Shown: piece after piece, positions 44,988 to 52,466 of the stretch
How positions within the stretch are numbered: position 1 is the stretch's first letter
How the letters are laid out: every line of letters starts with the position of its first letter
Source: Subtercola sp. PAMC28395
GTDB lineage: Bacteria; Actinomycetota; Actinomycetes; Actinomycetales; Microbacteriaceae
Reading direction: 5' to 3'
Length of the DNA stretch: 64,000 nt
Assembly: GCF_018889995.1 (NCBI RefSeq)
Contig: NZ_CP076547.1
Coordinates: 2,852,001 to 2,916,000 of the forward strand
Notes under the pieces: model-generated
The model's database searches: none
What the model saw: only the letters and a program-made list of their open reading frames with translations
What the model was told of the DNA's origin: nothing
Position numbers and translations under genes: made by a program

Positions 44988-46763
44988 TCAGCTGGCCAGC
45001 TGTCCGAGGGTGACGTTCACCGTGCTCGACTTGTCACCGCGAAGGTAGGTGACCGTAGCGGTCGCGCCTGCCGGAAGCACCCTGACCTGGGCGGTCAGAT
45101 CGGTCGCATCGGTGACCGCAATGCCATCGAACGCTGTGATGACATCACCCTTCTGGATGCCTGCTGCCGCAGCAGCTCCACCGCTGGTGACGTCGGCCAC
45201 CAGGGCGCCGACAACAGACTGGGACGAATCCGTCGATGCCGAAATGGATGCACCGAGAAGCCCATGGGTTGCCGAACCGGTGGCAATGATCTCATCGGAG
45301 ATCCGCTTGGCGAAGTTGGCGGGAATCGAGAAGCCGACGCCGATGCTGCCCGATTGGCCCGAGGAGGAGCTCGTCGAACCGGCGCTGGCGATCGCCACGT
45401 TGATTCCGATCAACTGGCCGCTCGAGTTGAGAAGCGCCCCGCCTGAATTCCCCGGGTTGATCGCGGCATCGGTCTGGATGACGGCAAGGGAAATGGTGCT
45501 GTTCGCCGTCGACGGGGCCTGTGACTGGGAGCCACCCTGACCGGGGATGTCGAAGTTCCAGAAGTCGTAGGGGCTGCCGGTGCTGCCGGGGTTGGGCGTC
45601 GCCTGTTCTCCGGAACTCTTCGGAGCAGCTGACGATGCCACAGTGATGCTGCGGTTCAGCGAGCTCACTATTCCGTTCGTCACGGTGCCCGAGAGGCCCA
45701 GTGGTGCGCCGATCGCGATTGCGGTGTCGCCGACGTTGAGTTTCGACGAGTCTCCCCACTCGATCTTGGTCAGGCCACTGGCATCCTGCAGCTTGACGAC
45801 CGCAAGATCGGCTACAGGGTCCGTGCCGACGACCTTGCCGACGTAGATCTTGCCGTCGGCAGCAGTGACGGAGATAGTCGGGCTGGCCGTCGCGCCGTCG
45901 AGGGTGACGACATGGGTATTCGTGAGCACGTAGCCGTCAGACGAGAGCACGACACCTGACCCGGTACCCGACGTGGTCGTGCCATCGGTGACCGACAGCG
46001 TGACGACCGACGGCGACGCCTTCACGGCGACGGCGGTGATGTCGTTCACGCTGCCGGGGTTGTTCACGTTGATCGTCTGGGGGCTCGACGCCTGTGTCGA
46101 ACCCGAATTGTTCTGGCTGAGCTCCCACACGCTGATGCCCGCACCGGATGCGCCACCGATGAGCGCGCCGATGGCGAGCGCAGCGATCAGCGCAGCTCCA
46201 CCGCGTCGTCGTGCCGGAGCCGCAGCGACAGGGCGCCCGTCTGGGCCGTAGGGTCCGCCACCGACCGGCTGGCCGAATGCGCCGTTGCCGTAGTCCGGCA
46301 GGGGCGCGGTCTGGGTGGTGCCTGTTGGCTGGGAAGGGTAGTACGGAGCCTGGCCGGCAACGGGCGCGGCAGGTGCAGCACCGCCATAGGGCGCTACGCC
46401 GGCTACCGGGGTCGAACCGTACGGAGATGCGGGCGCGACTTCGGAGCCCTGGGGAGACACCGGCGCAATCGGCGGAATCGGAATGGTGGGCTGCTCGGCG
46501 CCGAAGCCGGCTGGAAGCACGGCCGTGGTGTTGTCGGGGAGAACGCCGGTGACGTTCGTTCCAGCCGCCGCGCGATCGGCGCCTGGAGCGCCGTTCGGAA
46601 TCACGTCGCCAGGGTTGCTGGTGTTCGCAGCGCTGATGCTCTCAGCGCTGGTGTTCTCAGCCCCAGTGTTCCCAGCGCGAACGTTTTCGGTGCCGTTGTT
46701 CTGAGTGCTGCCGTCGTGAGTGCTGTCGCTGTGAGTGCTGTCGTTTTCAGTGCTGTCTGACAC
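44988..46763 (-). CDS. HtrA/DegP-like serine protease with PDZ domain
   Basis: 591 aa. Layout: ten degenerate pentapeptides from the start codon, a Pro/Gly/Tyr-rich cytoplasmic linker, one helix (AALIAALAIGALIGGASGAG), then an extracytoplasmic protease. The triad is His in LTNTHVV, Asp in PVADLAVVK and Ser in NPGNSGGALLN; a C-terminal PDZ follows (AAGIQKGDVITAFDGIAV). This matches actinobacterial HtrA/PepD envelope quality-control proteases. GTG start with AAGGAG 6 nt upstream. Confidence 0.93.
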   Translation of the reverse strand: MSDSTENDSTHSDSTHDGSTQNNGTENVRAGNTGAENTSAESISAANTSNPGDVIPNGAPGADRAAAGTNVTGVLPDNTTAVLPAGFGAEQPTIPIPPIAPVSPQGSEVAPASPYGSTPVAGVAPYGGAAPAAPVAGQAPYYPSQPTGTTQTAPLPDYGNGAFGQPVGGGPYGPDGRPVAAAPARRRGGAALIAALAIGALIGGASGAGISVWELSQNNSGSTQASSPQTINVNNPGSVNDITAVAVKASPSVVTLSVTDGTTTSGTGSGVVLSSDGYVLTNTHVVTLDGATASPTISVTAADGKIYVGKVVGTDPVADLAVVKLQDASGLTKIEWGDSSKLNVGDTAIAIGAPLGLSGTVTNGIVSSLNRSITVASSAAPKSSGEQATPNPGSTGSPYDFWNFDIPGQGGSQSQAPSTANSTISLAVIQTDAAINPGNSGGALLNSSGQLIGINVAIASAGSTSSSSGQSGSIGVGFSIPANFAKRISDEIIATGSATHGLLGASISASTDSSQSVVGALVADVTSGGAAAAAGIQKGDVITAFDGIAVTDATDLTAQVRVLPAGATATVTYLRGDKSSTVNVTLGQLAS

Positions 46764-46766
46764 GGG
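46617..46766 (-). repeat. 15-bp tandem repeat starting at the htrA start codon
   Basis: About ten degenerate units of GCTGTCGTTTTCAGT. They encode the pentapeptides MSDST, ENDST, HSDST, HDGST, QNNGT, ENVRA and so on. The start codon itself is in the last unit. Confidence 0.88.
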
Positions 46767-47025
46767 GTGCTCCTTCCAAGCAGTGCAAGCTTTCCCGGCG
46801 AACCTGAGTGTTCAATCAACGAAAGCTGAACACGTAGATGCCGTCTTGCCGGTACGCCGGCCGGCAGCGACGCTGGGAACCCAGCGATTCGTTCGATCGA
46901 GCGCGATTGCAAGCGTAATCTTCCACTCAGTCGGCTCCGACCATTCATAGGGAGTTCATGGCAAGTGTGCGCCACTCGTGCAGCCGAGCTCGACCTGGGC
47001 GGACTTACCGAGACGGGGCATCTTG

Positions 47026-47031
47026 TAAGTT
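47026..47031 (+). promoter_or_regulatory. Candidate -10 box, leaderless aminotransferase gene
   Basis: TAAGTT ends 7 nt before the ATG at 47039; no ribosome site is visible. Confidence 0.35.
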
Positions 47032-47038
47032 GGTCATC

Positions 47039-48241
47039 ATGTCGATCAGCGGTCCCTGGCAGCGCACAGCAGAAGGTGCTGGCCTCCTGTCAGCCGATGG
47101 AGCAATCCAGGCGACGATCTTCGCGGAGATGAGCGCCCTCGCCTCCGCAACGGGGGCAATCAACCTCGGGCAGGGCTTTCCCGATGAAGACGGCCCCGCC
47201 GAAGTTCTCGACGCAGCCCGACGAGCCATCGCCCAGGGCCAGAACCAGTACCCACCGGGGCGAGGTATTGCGGAACTGCGGCACGCGATCGCTGAGCACC
47301 AGAAGAGGTTCTATGGGCTCGAGCTCGATGCTGAGATGGAGGTTCTCGTCACTGCGGGCGCCACGGAGGCGCTGGCGGCGACCATCCTGAGTCTGGTCGA
47401 CGACGGCGACGAGGTCGTCACGCTCGAACCCTTCTACGACGCCTACGGCGCCCTCATCTCACTCAGCCGCGGTGAACACCGAACTGTGCCGCTTCGCCTA
47501 CCCGACTTTCAACCCGACCACGACGATCTCCGGCGAGCCGTCACTGACCGCACCCGCATCATCCTGATCAACAATCCGCACAATCCGACCGGGTCGGTGC
47601 TGAGCCGGGAGACCCTTGAGCTGATCGTCGAACTGGCCCACGAACACGATGCGCTCATCGTGACCGACGAGGTCTACGAGCATCTGATCTTCGACGAGCC
47701 GCACCTTCCTGTGGCGACTCTCGCCGGCGCACGGGAGCGCACGATCACGATCTCGTCTGGCGGCAAGACGTTCAACACGACCGGGTGGAAGGTCGGCTGG
47801 ATCACGGCCCCTGCGAAGCTGATCACCGCGATCCTCACCGTGAAGCAGTTTCTGACCTACGTCAACGGTGCGCCGTTCCAACCCGCTATCGCCGCGGGGC
47901 TGGCGTTGCCCGATGAATTCTTCGCCGGCATCGCCGCGGACCTCCGCTCGAAGCGTGACGTGCTCTCGAGCGGACTCGTCAAGGCCGGTTTTGAGGTCTT
48001 CGACTCCCACGGCACATACTTCGTCGTCGCAGATGCCAGACCGCTCGGTTATGACGATGCCGTGCAGCTGTGCCGCGATCTGCCCGAACTCGCCGGCGTC
48101 GTCGCCGTTCCGATCTCCGCGTTCTGCCACGACGAACTCGCGGCGGAATACTCATCGCTCGTGCGATTCGCCTTCTGCAAGAAGATCGAGGTTCTCGACC
48201 GCGCAGCGGCGCAACTCGGTCGCCTCAGCCGCGAGAGGTGA
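47039..48241 (+). CDS. Class I/II PLP-dependent aminotransferase
   Basis: 400 aa. INLGQGFPDEDGPAEV, TAGATEALAATILSLVDDGD, NNPHNPTGSVLS, VTDEVYEHLIFDE and the PLP lysine in SSGGKTFNTTGWKVGW. It belongs to the kynurenine/glutamine transaminase - methionine aminotransferase - DapC group. The neighbouring convergent omega-amidase-like gene supports a glutamine transaminase role; succinyl-DAP transaminase is the alternative. The stop is in a 14-bp tandem repeat. Confidence 0.87.
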   Translation: MSISGPWQRTAEGAGLLSADGAIQATIFAEMSALASATGAINLGQGFPDEDGPAEVLDAARRAIAQGQNQYPPGRGIAELRHAIAEHQKRFYGLELDAEMEVLVTAGATEALAATILSLVDDGDEVVTLEPFYDAYGALISLSRGEHRTVPLRLPDFQPDHDDLRRAVTDRTRIILINNPHNPTGSVLSRETLELIVELAHEHDALIVTDEVYEHLIFDEPHLPVATLAGARERTITISSGGKTFNTTGWKVGWITAPAKLITAILTVKQFLTYVNGAPFQPAIAAGLALPDEFFAGIAADLRSKRDVLSSGLVKAGFEVFDSHGTYFVVADARPLGYDDAVQLCRDLPELAGVVAVPISAFCHDELAAEYSSLVRFAFCKKIEVLDRAAAQLGRLSRER

Positions 48242-48278
48242 GTCACGAGCGGTGAGTCACGAGCGGTGAGTCACGAGC
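48237..48278. repeat. 14-bp tandem repeat over the aminotransferase stop
   Basis: Three exact copies of GGTGAGTCACGAGC; the first contains the TGA stop. Confidence 0.93.
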
Positions 48279-48315
48279 CCTGGGCCGCTAGCCTGGGTCG
48301 CTGGCCATGCGACAC

Positions 48316-48357
48316 CAGCCCAGCGACTCCAGCCCTACTTCACCAGCCCTACGTCAC
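48316..48357. repeat. 14-bp tandem repeat over the hydrolase stop
   Basis: Three units of CAGCCCTACTTCAC (first one diverged) covering the last codons and stop of the nitrilase-family gene. Confidence 0.75.
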
Positions 48358-49197
48358 CTGCTTGGGCGAAACGGCGAACCGTCTCAGAGCCAGGGCCGGG
48401 TTCACCCGCCTGACCTCTTCGAGGTGCGCCCGCGAGAGGAAGGCCACAGCCACACCGGCCTCGGCCCCGAGCACCGCAATGGGCACTCCGGTCGGGTCGA
48501 TGACCATGCTCAGTCCCACCCCGCCAGGAGCCGTGTGATCTGCAGCAGCGAGGTACACCGTGTTCTCGATGGCGCGCGCTTCGAGCAGCGTCGTCCAGTG
48601 CCGCTCCTTCGTCGGGCCAGGCACCCACTCGGCCGGCACCAGCACCAGGTCGACCCCCGCGTCCACTAGCCAGCGCGTCGACTCGGGAAACCTGAGGTCG
48701 TAACACGTCTGAAGCCCGACGGTGAAGTCCCCCACCAGAAAGGTCTCCGGATGCTCGACGGTACCCGCGCGCATCCACTCGCTCTCCTGCTGGCCGAAGG
48801 CGTCGTAGAGGTGCACTTTGCGGTAGCGCGCGACAAGCTCGCCAGACGGGTCGACAGCGACCAGAGTGTTGTAGTAGTGATTGTCATCACCGCTCTCGAC
48901 GGTGCCGGCGACCACATGCACGCCCGATCGCTGCGCCAGGGCACTGAGACCCTGGACGAACGGCCCGTCGAGTGGCTGTGCTGCAGCCAGGGCGTTGGGG
49001 CCCAGCGGGGACGAGAAATGGGACGAGTATTCAGGGAAGACCACGAGCCCAGCTCCGCGGGCGACCGCGGTGGCCGCGAGCCTGCCCATCTCGTCGAGAT
49101 TCGCCACGCCATCGGCACCCGGCGCGAACTGCGCCACAGCAACACCCAGGGTGACCGCGAGGTTCGACTCCACGCGTGAACGCGAAGCGACGTTCAC
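48349..49197 (-). CDS. Nitrilase-family amidohydrolase (omega-amidase-like)
   Basis: 282 aa. Catalytic triad visible: Glu in VVFPEYSSH, Lys in RYRKVHLYDAF, Cys in LQTCYDLRFPE, plus the second Glu in PAEWVPGP. Closest by motif to Nit2/YafV omega-amidases, which hydrolyse alpha-ketoglutaramate made by glutamine transaminases. The aminotransferase gene is 107 nt away, converging. The GTG at 49197 has GGAG upstream; a longer frame is not conserved. Confidence 0.85.
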   Translation of the reverse strand: MNVASRSRVESNLAVTLGVAVAQFAPGADGVANLDEMGRLAATAVARGAGLVVFPEYSSHFSSPLGPNALAAAQPLDGPFVQGLSALAQRSGVHVVAGTVESGDDNHYYNTLVAVDPSGELVARYRKVHLYDAFGQQESEWMRAGTVEHPETFLVGDFTVGLQTCYDLRFPESTRWLVDAGVDLVLVPAEWVPGPTKERHWTTLLEARAIENTVYLAAADHTAPGGVGLSMVIDPTGVPIAVLGAEAGVAVAFLSRAHLEEVRRVNPALALRRFAVSPKQVT

Positions 49198-49345
49198 CGC
49201 GCCGCTCCTGCAGTTGTGGCGGAGGATGTGGGTCCAGAGGCTCTCATAGCAGTTCAGCCTATGGGAGGACAGCCTCTGGGAGTGCAGCCACTGGGCAGTC
49301 ACCACACCCGATTCCCCCGGACCGCCACCTGTTGACGCAACCTCT

Positions 49346-49351
49346 TAGAAT
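49346..49351 (+). promoter_or_regulatory. Candidate -10 box, leaderless 49358 gene
   Basis: TAGAAT ends 6 nt before the ATG at 49358. Confidence 0.45.
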
Positions 49352-49357
49352 CGAGGC

Positions 49358-49936
49358 ATGATCTTCGACCGCATCGACCGGCTGGCGGCTGGGCGTCTGG
49401 CGGGCTTCCGCATTCCCGAGGAACAGCGCACCCACGCAAAAACCAGGCGGGCGTTCACAGCGATCACCTGGTTGCTGGCCTTCGAGTTCGTTCTGGGAAC
49501 AGCCGCACTCGTCATTGCGCTCACACTCACGCTCAACGGCCAGACCGTGGCGTGGGCGGTCTGGTTCCGCGGCCTGGTCGTGCTCGGAATCACCCTGACA
49601 CTGTTCTACTTCTCCTGGCGGGCGCGCGCGGGGTACTACTGGGCATATTCCCGTCTGAAACTGTTCAGTAAGATCTTTCCCGTTGTCACACTGGTGATCG
49701 CGGCCATCCCCGGCCTGTACCCACTCTGGATGATCACCGAACAGATCCTCTTCAGCCTGGTGCTCATCGGGGTTGCCGACTACCTCTCCTCGGACCACAT
49801 GCGCTCGGTCTTCGTCAAACCCGAGCTCCCGGCGCGACGCTCACGACGCAGCGCACAAGGGCCGGCAGTCCTGGCTGCTTCCCCAGCCGTGGGCGAAGCG
49901 GCCAACCTCACAGCGGGGAATACCGCACAGATCTGA
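49358..49936 (+). CDS. Integral membrane protein, function unknown
   Basis: 192 aa with four hydrophobic segments (about residues 34-58, 66-85, 104-120, 125-142) and a basic, Ala-rich cytoplasmic tail. It resembles small Microbacteriaceae membrane proteins without known function. Probable leaderless mRNA. The thioredoxin gene begins 15 nt after its stop, so the two may be co-transcribed. Confidence 0.75.
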   Translation: MIFDRIDRLAAGRLAGFRIPEEQRTHAKTRRAFTAITWLLAFEFVLGTAALVIALTLTLNGQTVAWAVWFRGLVVLGITLTLFYFSWRARAGYYWAYSRLKLFSKIFPVVTLVIAAIPGLYPLWMITEQILFSLVLIGVADYLSSDHMRSVFVKPELPARRSRRSAQGPAVLAASPAVGEAANLTAGNTAQI

Positions 49937-49950
49937 GTGTTTCACTCTGC

Positions 49951-50346
49951 ATGAGCACGCAGACACTGACACAAGAGACTCACGACGAGACTGTCGCCGA
50001 CGGCATCGTGCTGATCGACTTCTGGGCGGCCTGGTGCGGGCCGTGCCGCCAATTCGCCCCGGTCTTCGAGGCGACAAGCGACAAGAACGCCGACATCACC
50101 TTTGCCAAGGTCGACACCGAAGACCAGCAGGCCCTTGCCGCAAGCTACGGCATCACCTCCATCCCGACGCTCGTCGTGTACCGCGACGGAATCCCGATCT
50201 TCAGCCAGCCGGGCGCACTCCCCCAACCTGCCCTCGAGAACCTCATCGAACAGGTTCGGCAGCTCGACATGGTCGACGTCCGTAAGGAGTATGAATCCGC
50301 CCTTGCTGCTCGAGCGGCTGGGTCGAGCGACGGAGTGGATGCCTGA
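49951..50346 (+). CDS. Thioredoxin-family protein
   Basis: 131 aa: thioredoxin fold with the active site WAAWCGPCRQF, KVDTEDQQALAASYGI, and cis-proline in TSIPTLVVYRDG. It has an additional C-terminal helix (ENLIEQVRQLDMVDVRKEYESA) and no signal peptide, so it is a cytoplasmic disulfide reductase, probably auxiliary to the main TrxA. ATG start after CTCTGC, without a good ribosome site. Confidence 0.93.
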   Translation: MSTQTLTQETHDETVADGIVLIDFWAAWCGPCRQFAPVFEATSDKNADITFAKVDTEDQQALAASYGITSIPTLVVYRDGIPIFSQPGALPQPALENLIEQVRQLDMVDVRKEYESALAARAAGSSDGVDA

Positions 50347-50425
50347 TTCCGCCTTGCTACGGTCCACGGGCTGTTGAGGGTGTACTGGATATTCACAGCT
50401 AGTTGACTTTTTCTCAGCTATGCTT

Positions 50426-50462
50426 GTTTCTTCATGCTGGGAGGCTCTGCGCATGAAGAAAC
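50426..50462 (+). repeat. Perfect 12-bp inverted repeat upstream of the beta-amylase gene
   Basis: GTTTCTTCATGC at 50426-50437 and its exact complement GCATGAAGAAAC at 50451-50462, loop of 13 nt, ending 21 nt before the ATG. It is either a 5' UTR hairpin close to the ribosome site or an operator. Confidence 0.9.
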
Positions 50463-50483
50463 CTGCAAGAGTTGGAGAAATCA

Positions 50484-52043
50484 ATGAAGATATCCTCGCG
50501 CCTGCGAACCTCAGCCAAACGCTGGGGTGCGGCGGTCGGAGTCACGGCGGTGCTGGCCGCGGGCGTTGTGGTCGCCCCGAGCGCTGCGATGGCGTCGCCG
50601 GGAGACTCCCCCACAGTCAACGCCATGGCACGTCTCTGGATCGGCGACTGGGCGACCGACGGCCCCGAATGGCAGGCCTTCGTCAAACAGCTGGCTGAAG
50701 CCAAGAAGATGGGCATCACCGGAATCTCAGTGGATGTGTGGTGGGGCAAAGTCGCGCTCTCGCCGACGAACTACACCTGGGCCTACTACGACAAGGAATT
50801 CAAGGCCATCAGCGATGCCGGCCTCAGCATCGTGCCGATCATGTCCACTCACGAGTGCGGCGGTGGCCCTGGCGACGACGGCGACTGCAAGACGAAGATC
50901 GGCATGCCGGACTTCGTGTGGGATCCGGTCAACTACGGCGGTGTCGTCGGAACACATCCCGCAGACAACTACTACCAGAGCGAGTACGGCAACGTCAGCC
51001 ACGCTGCGATTGCTCCCTGGGGAATGGCCTCGACCCGCGCATTGGGCTATGTCAAAGCCTTCATGAATGCCTTCGAAGACCACTACACCTCTGGTTCGAC
51101 CGACTACCGCGGAAAAGTCAGCGAGATCGCCATCAGCTCCGGCCCCACCGGCGAGCTGCGCGAACCGTCCTACGACTACCAGGATGGCGGTGTCGCGGGT
51201 TCACCCGGTCTGTTCCCGAACAGGGGCGTTCTGCAGACCTATTCGCCCGCAGCGCGGGCCTCCTTCACCCAGTGGGTGCTGGCCAAGTACGGCTCTGTTG
51301 CCGGTGCGGCCACCGCCTGGGGGATTCCGGGCCTCACCCTCGCCACCATCACCCCGCCGAACGACCACGACGGATTCTTCACTTCTGGTTCGTACCTGAA
51401 GATCCAGTACGGCAAGGATTTCACGCAGTGGAACAACGACAGCCTGGTGAACCACGGTCGCGAGATGCTGAACACGGCGATCGAAGCCTTCGACGGCGGA
51501 TTCCAGGCGGTCACACTCAGCGAGAAGATCCCGGGTGTGCACTGGCAGACCATGAGCGCGAGCCCCATCACCCGGGCCCCTGAGATCGCCGCAGGCCTCA
51601 TCTCGTCGAACGTCGACCTGAGTTCGGCGGCAAGTGGTCACGGGTACGATGCCATTCTCAACATGATCCACGATGCCGATGTGCACGGTGACGGCACGTC
51701 GCCGCGAACCCACCACGTGATTCTTCACTACACCGAGCTCGAGAAGCCCAACAAGCTCTGGGACGGAGGCAAGCTCGCCTACTCGGCTGCGGCAGACCAG
51801 GTCGGCTGGATCGCCGACGCGGCCTATGCGGCAGGAGTCGAAGTGAAGGGCGAGAATGCCCTGAATGGTGGCCTCTACTCAGACGGCGATGTCGACAACG
51901 ACGGGTGGACGCACATTCGTGCAGCCTTCGACCGGGATTCGGTGCGGCGATTCTACGGAATCACGCTGTTGCGACTGCCAGACATTGCCAACGGTGGTTT
52001 CTCTGAAACCCTGGCGTCGAATTTCATTCGCGACTACAAGTAA
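50484..52043 (+). CDS. Secreted beta-amylase (GH14)
   Basis: Releases maltose from the non-reducing ends of starch. 519 aa. GH14 signatures: GITGISVDVWWG, MSTHECGG, SGPTGELREPSYDYQ with the acid Glu, SEKIPGVHWQ, and KGENAL with the base Glu. A signal peptide (KISSRLRTSAKRWGAAVGVT..., probable cleavage after AMA at about residue 37) indicates secretion. The ATG at 50484 has GGAG 6 nt upstream. No starch-binding domain is seen. Followed by a perfect terminator. No other starch gene in the window. Confidence 0.92.
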   Translation: MKISSRLRTSAKRWGAAVGVTAVLAAGVVVAPSAAMASPGDSPTVNAMARLWIGDWATDGPEWQAFVKQLAEAKKMGITGISVDVWWGKVALSPTNYTWAYYDKEFKAISDAGLSIVPIMSTHECGGGPGDDGDCKTKIGMPDFVWDPVNYGGVVGTHPADNYYQSEYGNVSHAAIAPWGMASTRALGYVKAFMNAFEDHYTSGSTDYRGKVSEIAISSGPTGELREPSYDYQDGGVAGSPGLFPNRGVLQTYSPAARASFTQWVLAKYGSVAGAATAWGIPGLTLATITPPNDHDGFFTSGSYLKIQYGKDFTQWNNDSLVNHGREMLNTAIEAFDGGFQAVTLSEKIPGVHWQTMSASPITRAPEIAAGLISSNVDLSSAASGHGYDAILNMIHDADVHGDGTSPRTHHVILHYTELEKPNKLWDGGKLAYSAAADQVGWIADAAYAAGVEVKGENALNGGLYSDGDVDNDGWTHIRAAFDRDSVRRFYGITLLRLPDIANGGFSETLASNFIRDYK

Positions 52044-52071
52044 CGCGCACGGCGCTCAGCGCCGAAAAGCA

Positions 52072-52114
52072 GAAGAGAGGGTGTCTGGCCACAGTGGCCA
52101 GACACCCTCTCTTC
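52072..52114. terminator. Bidirectional terminator, 20-bp perfect stem
   Basis: GAAGAGAGGGTGTCTGGCCA, loop CAG, then the exact complement. Between the beta-amylase gene and the converging small membrane-protein gene. Confidence 0.93.
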
Positions 52115-52134
52115 ACAGCAAGGTGGTGTGCGTA

Positions 52135-52365
52135 CTACGCCCCGTCGACATGGCGCAGCAGCTGCAGCGGAATGAACACGCCGAGGGTGACGGCTACGAG
52201 GCCGGAGGCGAAGATGAGGGTTGCAAAGTCGGGGTACTCGAATGCGAATCCGAAGAGGAACATTCCTCCGATGAACAGAGCGAGAGAGACGACCAAAGAC
52301 ACGACCGTCACAACTCCCCCGGATGACTGCCGAGATTCAACGGGGCCTTTACCTAACTGTGTCAT
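52135..52365 (-). CDS. Small two-helix membrane protein
   Basis: 76 aa with hydrophobic segments at about 19-40 and 47-68, an N terminus rich in Gly/Ser and a short tail LLRHVDGA. Similar small membrane proteins are common in actinobacteria; function unknown. It ends at the shared terminator. No obvious partner gene. Confidence 0.7.
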   Translation of the reverse strand: MTQLGKGPVESRQSSGGVVTVVSLVVSLALFIGGMFLFGFAFEYPDFATLIFASGLVAVTLGVFIPLQLLRHVDGA

Positions 52366-52414
52366 GACACCATCCTATTGCAGTCGAGTGGTTCAGTGAT
52401 GACGGGCACGCATA

Positions 52415-52466
52415 CGATTCGGGCTCACGATTCGGGCTCATGATCCACGCTCATGATTCACGTACG
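52415..52466. repeat. 13-bp tandem repeat over the ligD stop
   Basis: Two exact copies of CGATTCGGGCTCA followed by two diverged ones. The ligD stop (TCA at 52451) lies in the third unit. Confidence 0.85.
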
